Below, one piece after another: positions 18,777-28,888 of a stretch of DNA of 64,000 nt; the first letter of the stretch is position 1; each line of letters opens with the position of its first letter. This stretch comes from Litchfieldia stipae (lineage in GTDB: Bacteria > Bacillota > Bacilli > Bacillales > Bacillaceae_L). A program made the position numbers and the translations under genes. Where the stretch lies: NCBI RefSeq assembly GCF_014837155.1, contig NZ_JACYHA010000001.1:62001-126000 (forward strand), given 5' to 3'. The notes beneath the pieces are model-generated. The model did no database searches. It had not been told where the DNA came from and saw nothing but the letters and a program-made list of their open reading frames with translations.

Positions 18777-19747
18777 ATAGATTTTGCTTTCTTTATTGGA
18801 ATCACTATGTTCATTCTTGAGGCCATGCTGTGTAATAGCATTCCAATGATAATAATCCCAATTCCAATAATCGAGATGAAGCTTGGAAATGCTTCTTGTA
18901 GAAAAAGCATCTCTCCTATGATAACAAATAAGATTTGCGTTGATTGAGTTGCCTCGACAGCTGCTAGCTTCGGAGAATCGTCCTTCACCATATCAGTAGC
19001 AAAGAAAAAAAGCACTGTTGCAATAACACCCGAGCTTAATGCAACAATAAATGATTGAAACACCTGAGAACCGCTTGGCAATCCTTCTGTTGCATAACCT
19101 ATAGAAGCAAGAGCAATCCAAAAAGGTAATGAGGCTAGTGTCATACCTAAAACACGACTAAAAGTATCCATATTCCCCTTACAATGCTCCATCATTTTTC
19201 TATTCCCTAATGGATAGGCGAAGGAAGCAATCAAAACTGGCAGAATACCGATAAGAAAGAGTTGTAGAGATAACCCTTGACTTGCTTGTTGAATTTGGAT
19301 AATGATGATGCCAAGAAAGATAATACTTGAGAAAAGTAGGCCTTTGATAGGAATGGTTCTCCTTACCTTAATTGTTCCTTCATCAGTGTTCCTGTTCTCA
19401 TAAAAGAGTGGGAAAATGAGGGCTCCAGCGATGATAGTAAATTGCCAGGTACCCGCTACTAACCACCCCGGACCTGATGCAGCAGCTAATGTAATGGGAC
19501 CATAAAATAGTCCAAATCCGACTGTACTCCACAAAATCCATGTTTTTGGGTACGCTCGTAAATCCTTAAATAATCCTTTTAAATTACCTTTCATCAAAAC
19601 AATGATCAGTAAAAATGGAATCATAAAAAAATATCTGAGTGAAGCACTCCATAACCAGCTTCCACCAGCTAATTCCATCGAGCGATTTAAAATGAAAGTA
19701 ACTGCAAAAAAGACAGATGATACAATACCAATTAATATCGCCTTCAT
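18773..19747 (-). CDS. DMT-superfamily multidrug efflux transporter (EmrE-like, long form)
   Basis: A 324-residue protein with about ten membrane helices. FNRSMELAGGSWLWSASLRY-type N-terminus (here ILNRSMELAGGSW) and AAASGPGWLVAGTWQ identify the multidrug resistance efflux family of two EamA repeats. Substrate unknown. Its 3' end overlaps the clpE terminator. Monocistronic. Confidence 0.88.
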   Translation of the reverse strand: MKAILIGIVSSVFFAVTFILNRSMELAGGSWLWSASLRYFFMIPFLLIIVLMKGNLKGLFKDLRAYPKTWILWSTVGFGLFYGPITLAAASGPGWLVAGTWQFTIIAGALIFPLFYENRNTDEGTIKVRRTIPIKGLLFSSIIFLGIIIIQIQQASQGLSLQLFLIGILPVLIASFAYPLGNRKMMEHCKGNMDTFSRVLGMTLASLPFWIALASIGYATEGLPSGSQVFQSFIVALSSGVIATVLFFFATDMVKDDSPKLAAVEATQSTQILFVIIGEMLFLQEAFPSFISIIGIGIIIIGMLLHSMASRMNIVIPIKKAKSI

Positions 19748-19844
19748 ATCCTAAATCACTCCATATCTAGCTATAATCAAACCTTTGTAAACAAGCCCGG
19801 TCTTTTTCTAATTTTGGCACATATAGTTTAACTGAGGTGATCTA

Positions 19845-20153
19845 ATGTCTTTGTCTTCAAAACTATTACTTGCCATTTCATTTCTTATCATTCTATTTAA
19901 TGGATTCCCAAGTGGATATATTATTTTCCTTGAAAGACTCGGAACACTGTATGGGAATCTATTGTTTATCTTTACAAGCTTAATGGGTGCACTTTTTGCT
20001 TTTTTAATTGAAACAAACAATAAGCATGCCAAATTCTACGTAACATTTTGTATTATTAGCAATCTGATTATTGCTTGTTATCCAGTCTTCCTTCAGTTCT
20101 CAGCAAAATATCTTATGCCATCCCTGCTTAAGCATGTGCTATTTATTTTTTAA
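19845..20153 (+). CDS. Small three-helix membrane protein, unknown
   Basis: A 102-residue protein with hydrophobic segments at about 5-30, 33-55 and 64-85. GAGGTGATCTA lies before ATG 19845. No family is recognised. Its stop lies six bases from the stop of the convergent methionine aminopeptidase gene. Confidence 0.7.
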   Translation: MSLSSKLLLAISFLIILFNGFPSGYIIFLERLGTLYGNLLFIFTSLMGALFAFLIETNNKHAKFYVTFCIISNLIIACYPVFLQFSAKYLMPSLLKHVLFIF

Positions 20154-20159
20154 TTTTCT

Positions 20160-20909
20160 TTATAATTGCTCAGTTAAAATGATTGGTCCATTTTTAGTAA
20201 TGGCAATAGTATGTTCATATTGTGCGGACAATGACCCATCAACTGTTCTTGCAGTCCACCCATTGTTATCCATCTTAGAAGGCCAGTCTCCTACATTTAT
20301 CATAGGTTCGATTGTGAATACCATACCCTCTTTTAATCTTAAGCCTTTATTGGGTAATCCAAAGTGAGGTACTTCTGGTGGTTCATGGAGGGTAGGTCCA
20401 ATTCCATGACCAATAAATTCTCTCACAACAGAGAAGCCTTCTCCTTCTGCGAATGTTTGTATCGCATGCCCTATATCACCTATACGAGTACCAATCCCAG
20501 AAACCCCAATTCCCTTATATAAAGCTTCTTTGGTTACCTGTAATAATTTGCTCGCTTCTTCAGAAATCTCACCAACACCATATGACCATGCAGAATCAGC
20601 AAGAGCTCCGTTGTAATTAACGACCATATCAATTGTCACAATATCACCAGACTTTAATGGCGTTTTGCGAGGAAAACCATGACAAATTTCATCATTGATT
20701 GATGCACATGTTGCATATTTATAGCCTTTATAGCCTTTTTGTTCAGGTGTAGCATTATGTTTCTTTAAGAAATCTTCAACAAATTGATCGATGTACATAG
20801 TTGTCATACCTGGTTCAATGATTTTCGCAATTTCCTTATGACAATTCGCAAGAATCTTACCTGCCTCGTGCATTAATTGAATTTCTCTTTCTGTCTTCAA
20901 ATGAATCAT
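20160..20909 (-). CDS. mapB: Type I methionine aminopeptidase, YflG/MapB-like
   Basis: Removes the initiator Met from nascent proteins. The five metal ligands D94, D105, H168, E201 and E232 and the supporting H77 and H175 are all present in a 249-residue pita-bread fold. It resembles the accessory Bacillus enzyme YflG (MapB) rather than the ribosomal-operon Map, judged by length and by the lone location. The start at 20909 has AAGGATGG upstream. The housekeeping map gene would be elsewhere. Confidence 0.93.
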   Translation of the reverse strand: MIHLKTEREIQLMHEAGKILANCHKEIAKIIEPGMTTMYIDQFVEDFLKKHNATPEQKGYKGYKYATCASINDEICHGFPRKTPLKSGDIVTIDMVVNYNGALADSAWSYGVGEISEEASKLLQVTKEALYKGIGVSGIGTRIGDIGHAIQTFAEGEGFSVVREFIGHGIGPTLHEPPEVPHFGLPNKGLRLKEGMVFTIEPMINVGDWPSKMDNNGWTARTVDGSLSAQYEHTIAITKNGPIILTEQL

Positions 20910-21024
20910 ATTTAACCATCCTTTTTACTGAAATGAATATTCATAAATAAAGAAAAGCTAACCTTATACAGTAAGAACTTTCATAGTCATACCAATATAA
21001 GATCAGCTCTTGCCTATTTAATTT

Positions 21025-22719
21025 TTATAATTTTTTATCCTCTACACTATTTAACCATGTTTCGATTTCATCAACAACAGATTGAACTGTTCCATCTTCA
21101 AAAGGGGATAACAGGTTCGCAACCTGTACAAGCTCAGTAAATGGCTTACTTCCCCCTTCTTTACAAAGAGTTAAATAGTCACTCCAAGCGTTCTTATGAT
21201 CTTCTCTTGACTTCTTCCAGAACTGAAATGCGCAAATTTGGGCAAGTGTATAATCAATGTAATAAAAAGCTGTCGTGTAAATATGGGATTGACGCTGCCA
21301 GAATCCACCGTTTTCTAAATACGTGTTCCCATCATAATCACGGTCAGGTAAGTACTTCTTCTCAATCTCACGCCACGCCAAATTACGCTCCTTTGGAGTT
21401 GCTGTTGGATTCTCATAGACAAAATGCTGAAATTCATCAACCGCTACACCATATGGAAGGAAGAGTAATGATTCACTTAAATGTGCGAACTTATATTTAT
21501 CTGTATCCTCCTTAAAGAATAACTCCATCCATGGCCATGTGAAAAACTCCATACTCATTGAATGGATTTCACAAGCTTCATATGTCGGCCAGTTGTATTC
21601 TGGTACTTCAAAATGCCTGCTTGAATATACTTGGAAAGCATGGCCTGCTTCGTGAGTTAAGACATCAATATCACCAGAAGTTCCATTAAAGTTTGAGAAT
21701 ATGTAAGGTGATTTGTAGTCTTGAATATAGGTGCAATAGCCACCACCTGCTTTTCCTTTCTTAGCAACTAAATCCATCAGGTTATTGTCAATCATGTAGT
21801 TAAAAAACTCATTCGTTTCAGGCGAAAGCTCCTGATACATTTTCTTCCCGTTATCAATAATCCATTCAGGAGAACCTTTCGGTGTAGCATTTCCCGTGCT
21901 GAATTTAAATCCTTCATCATAATATTTCAAAGTATCTAAACCAATACGTTCAGATTGACGTTCTCTTAACTTAACTGATAAAGGAACAATATACTCTTTT
22001 ACCTGATCCCTGAAATTAGCAACCATTTCAGCATTGTAATCAGTTCTTCCTAATCTTGCATAGCCTAGTTCAACATAGTTCTTATAGCCTAATTTCTTTG
22101 CAATGTTTGTTCTTACTTGAACAAGCTTGTCATAGAGTTCATCAAATTGCTTTTGATGTTGACTAAAGAACTCGAATCGAACTTCATTTGCTTTCTTACG
22201 CATATCACGATCTGTTGATTCTGCAAAAGGCTGAAGCTGTGCAAGAGTACGTTCTTCACCCTCAAACTCAATCTTTGCTGATGCAACAAGCTTTGTGTAT
22301 TCAGAAGTAAGCTTGTTTTCCTGTTGCAACTCTTCCACAACCTCTGGAGAAAAGGTCTTAAGCTGTGTTTGGGCTAAAGCAAACAATTGCTTTCCCCATT
22401 TTGCCTCTAACTCTTTTTTAAACGGTGAGTTTACAAGTTCCTTATAATACTTAGTAACTAATCCTTGAACAAGTGGTTGTATTTCATCTAGATAATCCTG
22501 CTCTTCTTTATAGAACTCATCATTCGTATCAATCGTATGGCGAATATAGCATAGATTAAAGGCAGTATCTATTTTATTACGAATTCTATTAATTTCTTTC
22601 ATCGCTTTATCTTGTTCTTCAATAGATTTAGCTTCTGTAAATAAATTTAGAGCTGTTGTAAATTCAATTTCAAATTCATCCATATTCGGACGACTATATT
22701 GAAAATCATTAAAATTCAT
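21025..22719 (-). CDS. M3-family oligoendopeptidase (PepF-like)
   Basis: A 564-residue cytoplasmic zinc peptidase. HEAGH at 356-360 supplies the two zinc His and the catalytic Glu, and the third ligand Glu should lie in YEACEIHSMSMEF about 25 residues later. M3B enzymes cleave short peptides of about 6-20 residues. Monocistronic with AAGAGGGG before the start. The specific physiological substrate is unknown. Confidence 0.95.
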   Translation of the reverse strand: MNFNDFQYSRPNMDEFEIEFTTALNLFTEAKSIEEQDKAMKEINRIRNKIDTAFNLCYIRHTIDTNDEFYKEEQDYLDEIQPLVQGLVTKYYKELVNSPFKKELEAKWGKQLFALAQTQLKTFSPEVVEELQQENKLTSEYTKLVASAKIEFEGEERTLAQLQPFAESTDRDMRKKANEVRFEFFSQHQKQFDELYDKLVQVRTNIAKKLGYKNYVELGYARLGRTDYNAEMVANFRDQVKEYIVPLSVKLRERQSERIGLDTLKYYDEGFKFSTGNATPKGSPEWIIDNGKKMYQELSPETNEFFNYMIDNNLMDLVAKKGKAGGGYCTYIQDYKSPYIFSNFNGTSGDIDVLTHEAGHAFQVYSSRHFEVPEYNWPTYEACEIHSMSMEFFTWPWMELFFKEDTDKYKFAHLSESLLFLPYGVAVDEFQHFVYENPTATPKERNLAWREIEKKYLPDRDYDGNTYLENGGFWQRQSHIYTTAFYYIDYTLAQICAFQFWKKSREDHKNAWSDYLTLCKEGGSKPFTELVQVANLLSPFEDGTVQSVVDEIETWLNSVEDKKL

Positions 22720-22939
22720 TCAGACCCCTCTTTTCCTTTGATTGCTTAATAGTTAGTATATTCTACATGATTCTAATTAATCCTTTAATAGGGTCAACAT
22801 ATTCATTATAATATGTCATCATTTAAAAAACACACTTAAAGATTGGCGGAATATGTCGATATAATAGATAGATAGTAAAGTCGGACAACATAGTTTGTCA
22901 TAGTATTTTATGAAAATATATAGAAGGTTTGGTGAAATA

Positions 22940-23734
22940 ATGGATAAAACATCGCTTATAGGAATTGTACTTGGAATAGTAGCTGTTGGCGTAGGTATGG
23001 TATTAAAAGGCGTAGGTGTGGCTGCCCTTGTTAATCCTGCAGCAATATTGATGATTATTATTGGTACAGCAGCAGCCGTTATCATCGCATTTCCAAGTAG
23101 TGAAATTAAAAAGGTACCTCAGTTATTTGGCGTACTATTTAAAGAAACTAAAACGACTTCTATTGAAGAATTAATCCCTATGTTCACAGAGTGGGCAACA
23201 ATTGCTAGAAAAGAAGGACTTCTAGCTCTTGAAGCAAAGGTTTCTGAGATTGATGATGAATTCTTAAGAAATGGATTAAGTATGGCGGTTGATGGTCAAA
23301 GCGCAGAATTTATTCGTGATGTCATGACAGAAGAAATTGAAGCAATGGAGGAACGTCATCAGGCAGGAGCTGCAATATTTACACAAGCTGGTACGTATGC
23401 TCCAACTCTTGGAGTATTAGGAGCTGTAGTAGGTTTAATTGCTGCACTTACTAACATGGCTGACACTGACGCATTAGGCCATGCGATTTCTGGTGCATTT
23501 ATTGCAACATTACTTGGGATTTTCACTGGTTATGTCTTGTGGCATCCATTCGCAAACAAGCTAAAAAGAAAATCGAAGCTAGAAACAAAGGTTAAATACA
23601 TTATGATTGAAGGCGTATTGTCAGTATTAGAAGGACAAGCACCAAGAGCAATTGAGCAAAAATTATCGACTTACTTATCGATAAAAGAACGTCAAAGAGT
23701 AACGACGACTGAAGGTGAAGCAATAAATGGCTAA
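22940..23734 (+). CDS. motA: Flagellar motor stator protein MotA
   Basis: Forms with MotB the proton-driven stator that powers flagella. It has four membrane helices (two near the N-terminus, two around residues 150-200) and a cytoplasmic loop with charged residues that contact FliG. QAGTYAPTLGVLGAVVGLIAAL is the classical MotA block. The start is taken at ATG 22940 (MDKTSLIGIVLG), matching B. subtilis MotA; an in-frame ATG at 22910 would add ten basic residues. It overlaps motB by eight bases. Confidence 0.97.
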   Translation: MDKTSLIGIVLGIVAVGVGMVLKGVGVAALVNPAAILMIIIGTAAAVIIAFPSSEIKKVPQLFGVLFKETKTTSIEELIPMFTEWATIARKEGLLALEAKVSEIDDEFLRNGLSMAVDGQSAEFIRDVMTEEIEAMEERHQAGAAIFTQAGTYAPTLGVLGAVVGLIAALTNMADTDALGHAISGAFIATLLGIFTGYVLWHPFANKLKRKSKLETKVKYIMIEGVLSVLEGQAPRAIEQKLSTYLSIKERQRVTTTEGEAING

Positions 23735-24494
23735 GAAAAAGAAACATCAACATCATGATGAACATGTTGATGAATCATGGCTTATACCTTACGCAGATTT
23801 ACTGACATTGCTTCTTGCATTATTTATTGTTCTTTTCGCATCAAGTACAGTTGATGTTCAAAAATACCAAGCAATTGCTAGTTCCTTTAATAATGCTTTT
23901 GTAGGTGGAACTGGAATTATGGACTTTGAGAATCCAGTTCCAGAACCAGCAGAGCCTCAGCCGATTACTGATGACAAACCAACTGAAGAAGAAAAAGAAA
24001 AAGAAGAAGAAGAAGAAAAACAAAAGGTAGCAGAACAAGAGGAATTACAAGAACTACAAGAAAAGATAAATGATTATATCTTTTCAAATCAACTTAATTC
24101 AAGCCTTGAAACTCAGTTAACTGAAGACGGTTTACTTGTAACTCTTCTTAACGACACTTTCTTTAATTCTGGAAGTGCAGAGGTTCGTAGCGAGGATGTT
24201 GTCCTTGCAAGAGAAATATCGCAATTTCTTGTCATGAATCCAGCTAGAAATATCATCGTAAGTGGACATACAGATAATGTACCAATACGAAACAGTCAAT
24301 TTGATAGCAATTGGCATTTAAGTGTCATTAGATCAGTCAATTTCATGAAAATTCTATTGGAAAACAAAGAATTAGATCCACAAAAGTTCAGTTCAAAAGG
24401 ATACGGTGAATTCCAGCCTGTTGCATCAAATGATACAGCAGAAGGCAGAAAACAAAACCGTCGAGTGGAAATATTAATATTACCTAATAACTAA
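23727..24494 (+). CDS. motB: Flagellar motor stator protein MotB
   Basis: A 255-residue partner of MotA. One membrane helix (about 20-42) carries the proton-binding Asp24 in PYADLLTLLLALF. A Glu/Lys-rich linker (about 80-105) precedes the OmpA-like peptidoglycan-binding domain (about 130-250) with SGHTDNVPI and NRRVEILI. The linker is encoded by GAA/AAA repeats. Translationally coupled to motA. The sequence predicts the proton rather than the sodium (MotS) type. Confidence 0.97.
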   Translation: MAKKKKHQHHDEHVDESWLIPYADLLTLLLALFIVLFASSTVDVQKYQAIASSFNNAFVGGTGIMDFENPVPEPAEPQPITDDKPTEEEKEKEEEEEKQKVAEQEELQELQEKINDYIFSNQLNSSLETQLTEDGLLVTLLNDTFFNSGSAEVRSEDVVLAREISQFLVMNPARNIIVSGHTDNVPIRNSQFDSNWHLSVIRSVNFMKILLENKELDPQKFSSKGYGEFQPVASNDTAEGRKQNRRVEILILPNN

Positions 24495-24548
24495 ATAAGC
24501 TGCTTGATCACAAAGGTATACTTTGTTTTCAAGTAGCTTATTTTTTTC
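24493..24548 (+). terminator. Terminator after motB
   Basis: AATAAGCTGCTTGA and TCAAGTAGCTTATT form a long imperfect hairpin followed by seven T. Confidence 0.8.
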
Positions 24549-24551
24549 ATT

Positions 24552-25499
24552 CTAAATTGTTAATATCTCTTCAATACGATGTATGGCATCAAAGCTCAAA
24601 TTCACTTCTGAGGCTCTGACATTCATCGCAATTTGCTCTGGATTTGATGCTCCTACCAACGTACTCGCTACATTATGTTGTCTTAGAATCCAAGAAAGCG
24701 CAAGCTCTGATAATGTAATATCTAATTCTAATGCGACCTCTTCAAGTCGATCTAATTTAGTCAGTACAATGTCATTAATAATCTTTTTCACCCAAGAATT
24801 CACTTGATCATTTGCTCCCCTACTCCCAGTTGGAATGCTTCCGCCTTTGTACTTACCCGTTAAAACACCTTGAGCAAGTGGAGAGAAAACGACTTGACCT
24901 ATTCCATGCTTTTCACAGACGGGAATAATCTCGTCTTCTATATCTCTATGAAACATGTTATATTGTGGCTGATTCACAATAATTCGATCTAATAAATACT
25001 TATCTGCAATAGATACTGCCTCTTGGATTTGTGCAGCTGACCACTCACTAACTCCTGCATATAGAATTTTCCCCTGTCTAATTAAATCATCGATTGCTCG
25101 TAATGTTTCGTCTACTGGAGTTTCACTATCATAGCGGTGGCAATAAAAAATATCAACATAATCCAAATCCATACGATTGAGACTATTATGAACCTGTTCC
25201 ATCACATGTTTGCGAGAGAGTCCACGATCATTTGGTCCATCGCCCATTACACCATAAGCCTTCGTAGTAATAACATAAGATTCTCTTGGGAAATTCTTTA
25301 AAGCTCTAGATAAGATTATCTCTCCTTGACCTCTTTCATAAACATTAGCAGAGTCAAAGAAGTTTACTCCCAATTCATATGCTTTATGTATAGTTTTTGT
25401 GGCAATTTCTTGATCCACTGTTTTCCCAAAGGTCAACCAACTACCCAAGCTAATTTCACTAACCTTTAAACCTGATCGACCTAATCGGCGATATTTCAT
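24552..25499 (-). CDS. Aldo/keto reductase (Kv-beta-like subgroup)
   Basis: An NADPH-dependent carbonyl reductase with a TIM-barrel fold, 315 residues. The catalytic tetrad Asp (FFDSANVYERG), Tyr, Lys (VITTKAY) and His (FYCHRYD) is present, and the C-terminal cofactor motif (VGASNPEQI) fits the AKR family with SGLKVSEISLGSW at the start. ATG 25499 is chosen because GAGGAGG lies before it; a TTG at 25517 falls inside that site. The gene sits between motB and spo0E, where B. subtilis has eag. Substrate unknown. Confidence 0.93.
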   Translation of the reverse strand: MKYRRLGRSGLKVSEISLGSWLTFGKTVDQEIATKTIHKAYELGVNFFDSANVYERGQGEIILSRALKNFPRESYVITTKAYGVMGDGPNDRGLSRKHVMEQVHNSLNRMDLDYVDIFYCHRYDSETPVDETLRAIDDLIRQGKILYAGVSEWSAAQIQEAVSIADKYLLDRIIVNQPQYNMFHRDIEDEIIPVCEKHGIGQVVFSPLAQGVLTGKYKGGSIPTGSRGANDQVNSWVKKIINDIVLTKLDRLEEVALELDITLSELALSWILRQHNVASTLVGASNPEQIAMNVRASEVNLSFDAIHRIEEILTI

Positions 25500-25658
25500 T
25501 TTATATTGCCTCCTCAACGTCTGATAAACAAAATGTGCCTACTTAAAATTTATCAGAAATTTCCAATAACGTAAAGGTTATAACCTGGGAAATACTTAGT
25601 CGAATTTTGTTGAATATCTTTAAATATACAATTTATTTTATGGAAGGTTGTTATTTTA

Positions 25659-25922
25659 TTATGATAAATTATGCAACTTAAATCTAGAACCATAAAAAAA
25701 CAGAAGTGTTTGTTTTATATATTGATGAAATGAGGGAGTTTCTCTTTTCTTGTTTTGTACAAGACGGTGGTATTGGTTAATTAGCTCGTCCAATTCTTGA
25801 CTTACCTTAATTGTCTCTTCGCTAGTGAACCCTTCAATAGTTGCTGTTGCTATCATTTCACTTCTTTTTTCACTTATATAGTCACGCAAATCGCCTATTT
25901 GGTATTCAGTCATTATTTCCAT
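25659..25922 (-). CDS. spo0E: Spo0E-family aspartyl-phosphate phosphatase
   Basis: Dephosphorylates Spo0A~P and so delays sporulation. The 87-residue product is two predicted helices with the family signature SQELDELI at about residues 41-48. B. subtilis spo0E is close in size and also sits near motB/motA. An internal ATG at codon 4 is an alternative start. The C-terminal tail beyond the motif is variable in the family. Confidence 0.9.
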   Translation of the reverse strand: MEIMTEYQIGDLRDYISEKRSEMIATATIEGFTSEETIKVSQELDELINQYHRLVQNKKRETPSFHQYIKQTLLFFYGSRFKLHNLS

Positions 25923-26070
25923 CTCATCTACCCCTTTTTTGCATCAAACAAAATAGTCACTTTGAGATTATTACAAATAATACTAAATATGTAAATAGGT
26001 TCGCAATATTAGACATTTTTTTCATGTTTTTTATGTCACATTTGTGAATTTTATCGATAATTCAATCAGA

Positions 26071-26103
26071 AAAAAACGCCATCTGTAGACAGAGGCATTT
26101 TTT
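26071..26103 (-). terminator. Terminator of the CBS-ACT gene
   Basis: An imperfect stem (GCCTCTGTC and CAGATGGC on the minus strand) is followed by six T. It starts eight bases after the stop. Confidence 0.75.
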
Positions 26104-26110
26104 CATCGAA

Positions 26111-26740
26111 TTATTTTATTTGATCAACATGTGTCACTCTGAATTCTTTTTCTTCCAATTTTCGAATCACTTTTTTTACCTTTTCTTCTGTTAATTCCTT
26201 CGGTAAATTCAAGATGATTCTGCGCAAATATCTTTCCCCATTGTCTAGAGTCAATAAACCGTCTATGTTAATATCCTTAATTACTGAAACTAAATCCTTA
26301 ATTGCACCTTTGTGCTCGATTGTTGCAATTGTTAGAGTATATCCACCCGTCTTCATTCCAAAAGAGTCTTCTAAAACATCCATTACGTTTGCATGCGTAA
26401 TAATACCAATGAACTCGTTAGAATGATTAAGCACTGCAATGAATGGTAATCTTCGAATCGTAAGGAACGTTTTAAAAAAGGAGTCTTCTTCAAAGATATA
26501 TGCATCTTGATTCTTAATCAATGATTCGATTGGATCTGATTCCGTTCCTTTTTTCTCGTATAAGTATTCGAGCAAATGAACCTTATAAATAAACCCTAGA
26601 AACTTTTTCCCGCCTTCTGCTAATACTGGAACAGAACGATACCCAATTTCTTTTAAATGTTCATATGCTTGACCAACAGTAAATGACTCATCACAGTACT
26701 TTACTTCATTTTTACTTACATAATTATAACGAATTTTCAT
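26111..26740 (-). CDS. cbpA: CBS-CBS-ACT protein, CbpA-like
   Basis: A 209-residue protein with two CBS motifs (about 1-60 and 70-130: PFIAVLNHSNEFIGIITHANVMDVLED) and an ACT-type C-terminus (about 137-205). This architecture matches the cyclic-di-AMP-binding protein CbpA first found in Listeria. A role as a nucleotide-sensing regulator without an enzyme domain is inferred from that. Cyclic-di-AMP binding itself cannot be read from sequence. Single gene. Confidence 0.82.
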   Translation of the reverse strand: MKIRYNYVSKNEVKYCDESFTVGQAYEHLKEIGYRSVPVLAEGGKKFLGFIYKVHLLEYLYEKKGTESDPIESLIKNQDAYIFEEDSFFKTFLTIRRLPFIAVLNHSNEFIGIITHANVMDVLEDSFGMKTGGYTLTIATIEHKGAIKDLVSVIKDINIDGLLTLDNGERYLRRIILNLPKELTEEKVKKVIRKLEEKEFRVTHVDQIK

Positions 26741-26825
26741 GATCCCACTCCTCTCTATAGCTCTATTTTACCTTCTAAAAAGCATTATTGATAGACTGAT
26801 TAAAAAAATATCTTTCACCTACATA

Positions 26826-28001
26826 CTAGTTAAAAAGCTTCAATGATTTAATTCGAGCAGCTGCTTCTTTTAATCTCTCCTCATTCGTCAGGAGTCCTAC
26901 TCGAACGTAGCCTTCACCAAATTTTCCAAATCCAATTCCTGGTGCTACTACTACATGAGCTTGTTGTAATAAAAGATCAGCAAAGCTTTCAGATGTGTAT
27001 CCTTGTGGTACCTTTAACCAAGCAAAGAATGAGCCAGCTGGCGCCTTCACTTCCCAGCCAATATCTTGTAAAGCGGAAATTAAGGTATTTCTTCTTGAGT
27101 CATATAAGTCTACTAACTGATTGACACATTCTTGAGATCCTAATAAGGCCGTTGCAGCAGCTTCTTGTATGCCCCCAAATAAACTCACAAACATATGATC
27201 TTGAAGGAGGTTAATCGCTTCTATGACACTTGCGTTACCGACTGCAAATCCGACTCGCCAGCCTGCCATATTATACGTTTTTGAAAGCGTGTAAATCTCA
27301 ATTCCGATATCCTTCGCTCCTTTTGTTTCAAGAAAGCTAATCGGCTTCTTCCCATCAAAGCCAATCGCACCATACGCAAAGTCATGGACAACACAAATAT
27401 CATTATTTGTTGCAAAATCAACTGTTTCCTCAAAAAACTCCTTTGTTGCAATCGCTCCAGTTGGATTATTCGGATAGTTTAATAGCATTAATTTTGCTTT
27501 TTCTATAACGTCTTCAGACAGAGTTGAATAATCCGGAAGGAACCCATTCTCTTCTAAAAGCGGCATATATTCCATGACTCCTCGCGCTAATTCAATACCT
27601 GACCAATAATCTGGATATCCTGGGTCTGGTACTAACGCAACATCTCCTGGGTTCATCAGACACTGCGGTATTTCAACAAGGCCTGCCTTCCCACCAAAAA
27701 GAATAGCAACTTCTTTTTCTGGGTCTAATTCAACACCATATTCTCTTTTGTAAAAGGTCGAAACTGCTTCCTTAAGAAATCCATGTCCTCTAAAAGGCGA
27801 ATATTTATGATGAATTGGTTGCTCACAAGACTCCTGTAAGGACGACACGATATGCGAAGGGGTTGGTTGATCTGGGTTACCTTGGCCTAAATTAATCACA
27901 TCATGCCCTTGTGCAATCACTTCACCTACTTTTTGTACTAAAGTAGCAAAAAATTGCTTCGGCATTCTTTTTAACAGTTCTGATTGTTCAAATTGTCTCA
28001 T
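26826..28001 (-). CDS. mtnE: Methionine aminotransferase MtnE
   Basis: Transaminates 4-methylthio-2-oxobutyrate to methionine, the last step of methionine salvage, using glutamine as a favoured donor. The class I/II aminotransferase carries NLGQGNPDQPTP at the start, NYPNNPTGA in the middle and the PLP lysine in YTLSKTYNMAGWRVGF. The start is ATG 28001 behind GAGGTGTG, giving about 391 residues; the frame stays open upstream without a site. It is head to head with mtnU, 95 bases apart. Confidence 0.95.
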   Translation of the reverse strand: MRQFEQSELLKRMPKQFFATLVQKVGEVIAQGHDVINLGQGNPDQPTPSHIVSSLQESCEQPIHHKYSPFRGHGFLKEAVSTFYKREYGVELDPEKEVAILFGGKAGLVEIPQCLMNPGDVALVPDPGYPDYWSGIELARGVMEYMPLLEENGFLPDYSTLSEDVIEKAKLMLLNYPNNPTGAIATKEFFEETVDFATNNDICVVHDFAYGAIGFDGKKPISFLETKGAKDIGIEIYTLSKTYNMAGWRVGFAVGNASVIEAINLLQDHMFVSLFGGIQEAAATALLGSQECVNQLVDLYDSRRNTLISALQDIGWEVKAPAGSFFAWLKVPQGYTSESFADLLLQQAHVVVAPGIGFGKFGEGYVRVGLLTNEERLKEAAARIKSLKLFN

Positions 28002-28096
28002 TGTCACACACCTCAAATAATTCTTGAAATTATAGTCACAAATCATATATTGTTAATAACAACTTGTAAAGTATTTTTTGAAAAGAGGTATCATTT

Positions 28097-28888
28097 ATGA
28101 ATGTAAAAGTAGCACTTATTCAGCTAGATATTGCCTTTGGTCAGCCATTCAAGAATATCAAATCTGTTGAAGATAAGATAGTCAATCTTATGATTCAAGA
28201 AGAAAAACCGGATGTTATTGTATTACCCGAGCTATGGACAACTGGCTATGACTTAACAAGACTTGATGAACTTGCCGATATTGACGGCAAGGAAACAATT
28301 GAATTGATGAGTCATTTAGCTAAAAAGTACGATGTCAATATTATTGCAGGCTCGATTGCAAAAGGAAGCGAGCAAGGTGTGACCAATACTATGTTTGTCT
28401 TTGACCGTTCAGGCTCGCTATCTGGAGAGTATAGTAAATTGCATTTGTTCCAGTTAATGGATGAACACCATTATTTGCAGCCTGGACAGGAAAAGGGATT
28501 ATTTGAAATAGATGGTGTCCCTTCTGCTGGATTGATTTGCTATGATATTCGGTTCCCAGAATGGATTAGAGCACATACTACGAGAGGCGCGGAGGTTATC
28601 TTTGTGGTAGCTGAATGGCCACTTCCGCGCTTAAATCATTGGAAGGCACTCCTAATAAGTCGAGCAATAGAGAATCAATGTTATGTTGTTGCTTGTAACC
28701 GTGCTGGGCAGGATCCAAACAATACATTTGCTGGACATTCTTTGATTATTGATCCTTGGGGGGAAATTCTTGCTGAAGCAGATAGGGAAGAATCTATCTT
28801 AGAAGGAACACTTGAGCTTGAAAAAGTAAAATATGTTCGCAAGCAAATTCCCATCTTTCAAGATCGACGTCCAACATTTTATGAATAA
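28097..28888 (+). CDS. mtnU: Omega-amidase MtnU (nitrilase superfamily)
   Basis: Hydrolyses 2-oxoglutaramate, the by-product of glutamine-dependent transamination by MtnE, to 2-oxoglutarate. The Glu-Lys-Cys triad is E45 (VLPELW), K114 (YSKLHLF) and C148 (GLICYDIRFPE) in 263 residues, the usual carbon-nitrogen hydrolase layout. It follows AGAGGTATC-type spacing (AAGAGGTA). The divergent pairing with mtnE fits the shared pathway. Confidence 0.93.
   Translation: MNVKVALIQLDIAFGQPFKNIKSVEDKIVNLMIQEEKPDVIVLPELWTTGYDLTRLDELADIDGKETIELMSHLAKKYDVNIIAGSIAKGSEQGVTNTMFVFDRSGSLSGEYSKLHLFQLMDEHHYLQPGQEKGLFEIDGVPSAGLICYDIRFPEWIRAHTTRGAEVIFVVAEWPLPRLNHWKALLISRAIENQCYVVACNRAGQDPNNTFAGHSLIIDPWGEILAEADREESILEGTLELEKVKYVRKQIPIFQDRRPTFYE

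Noticed and set aside
23841-24038. Poly-Phe open frame antisense to motB
   Set aside because: It is the complement of the GAA/AAA repeats coding for the MotB linker; no ribosome site and no independent support.
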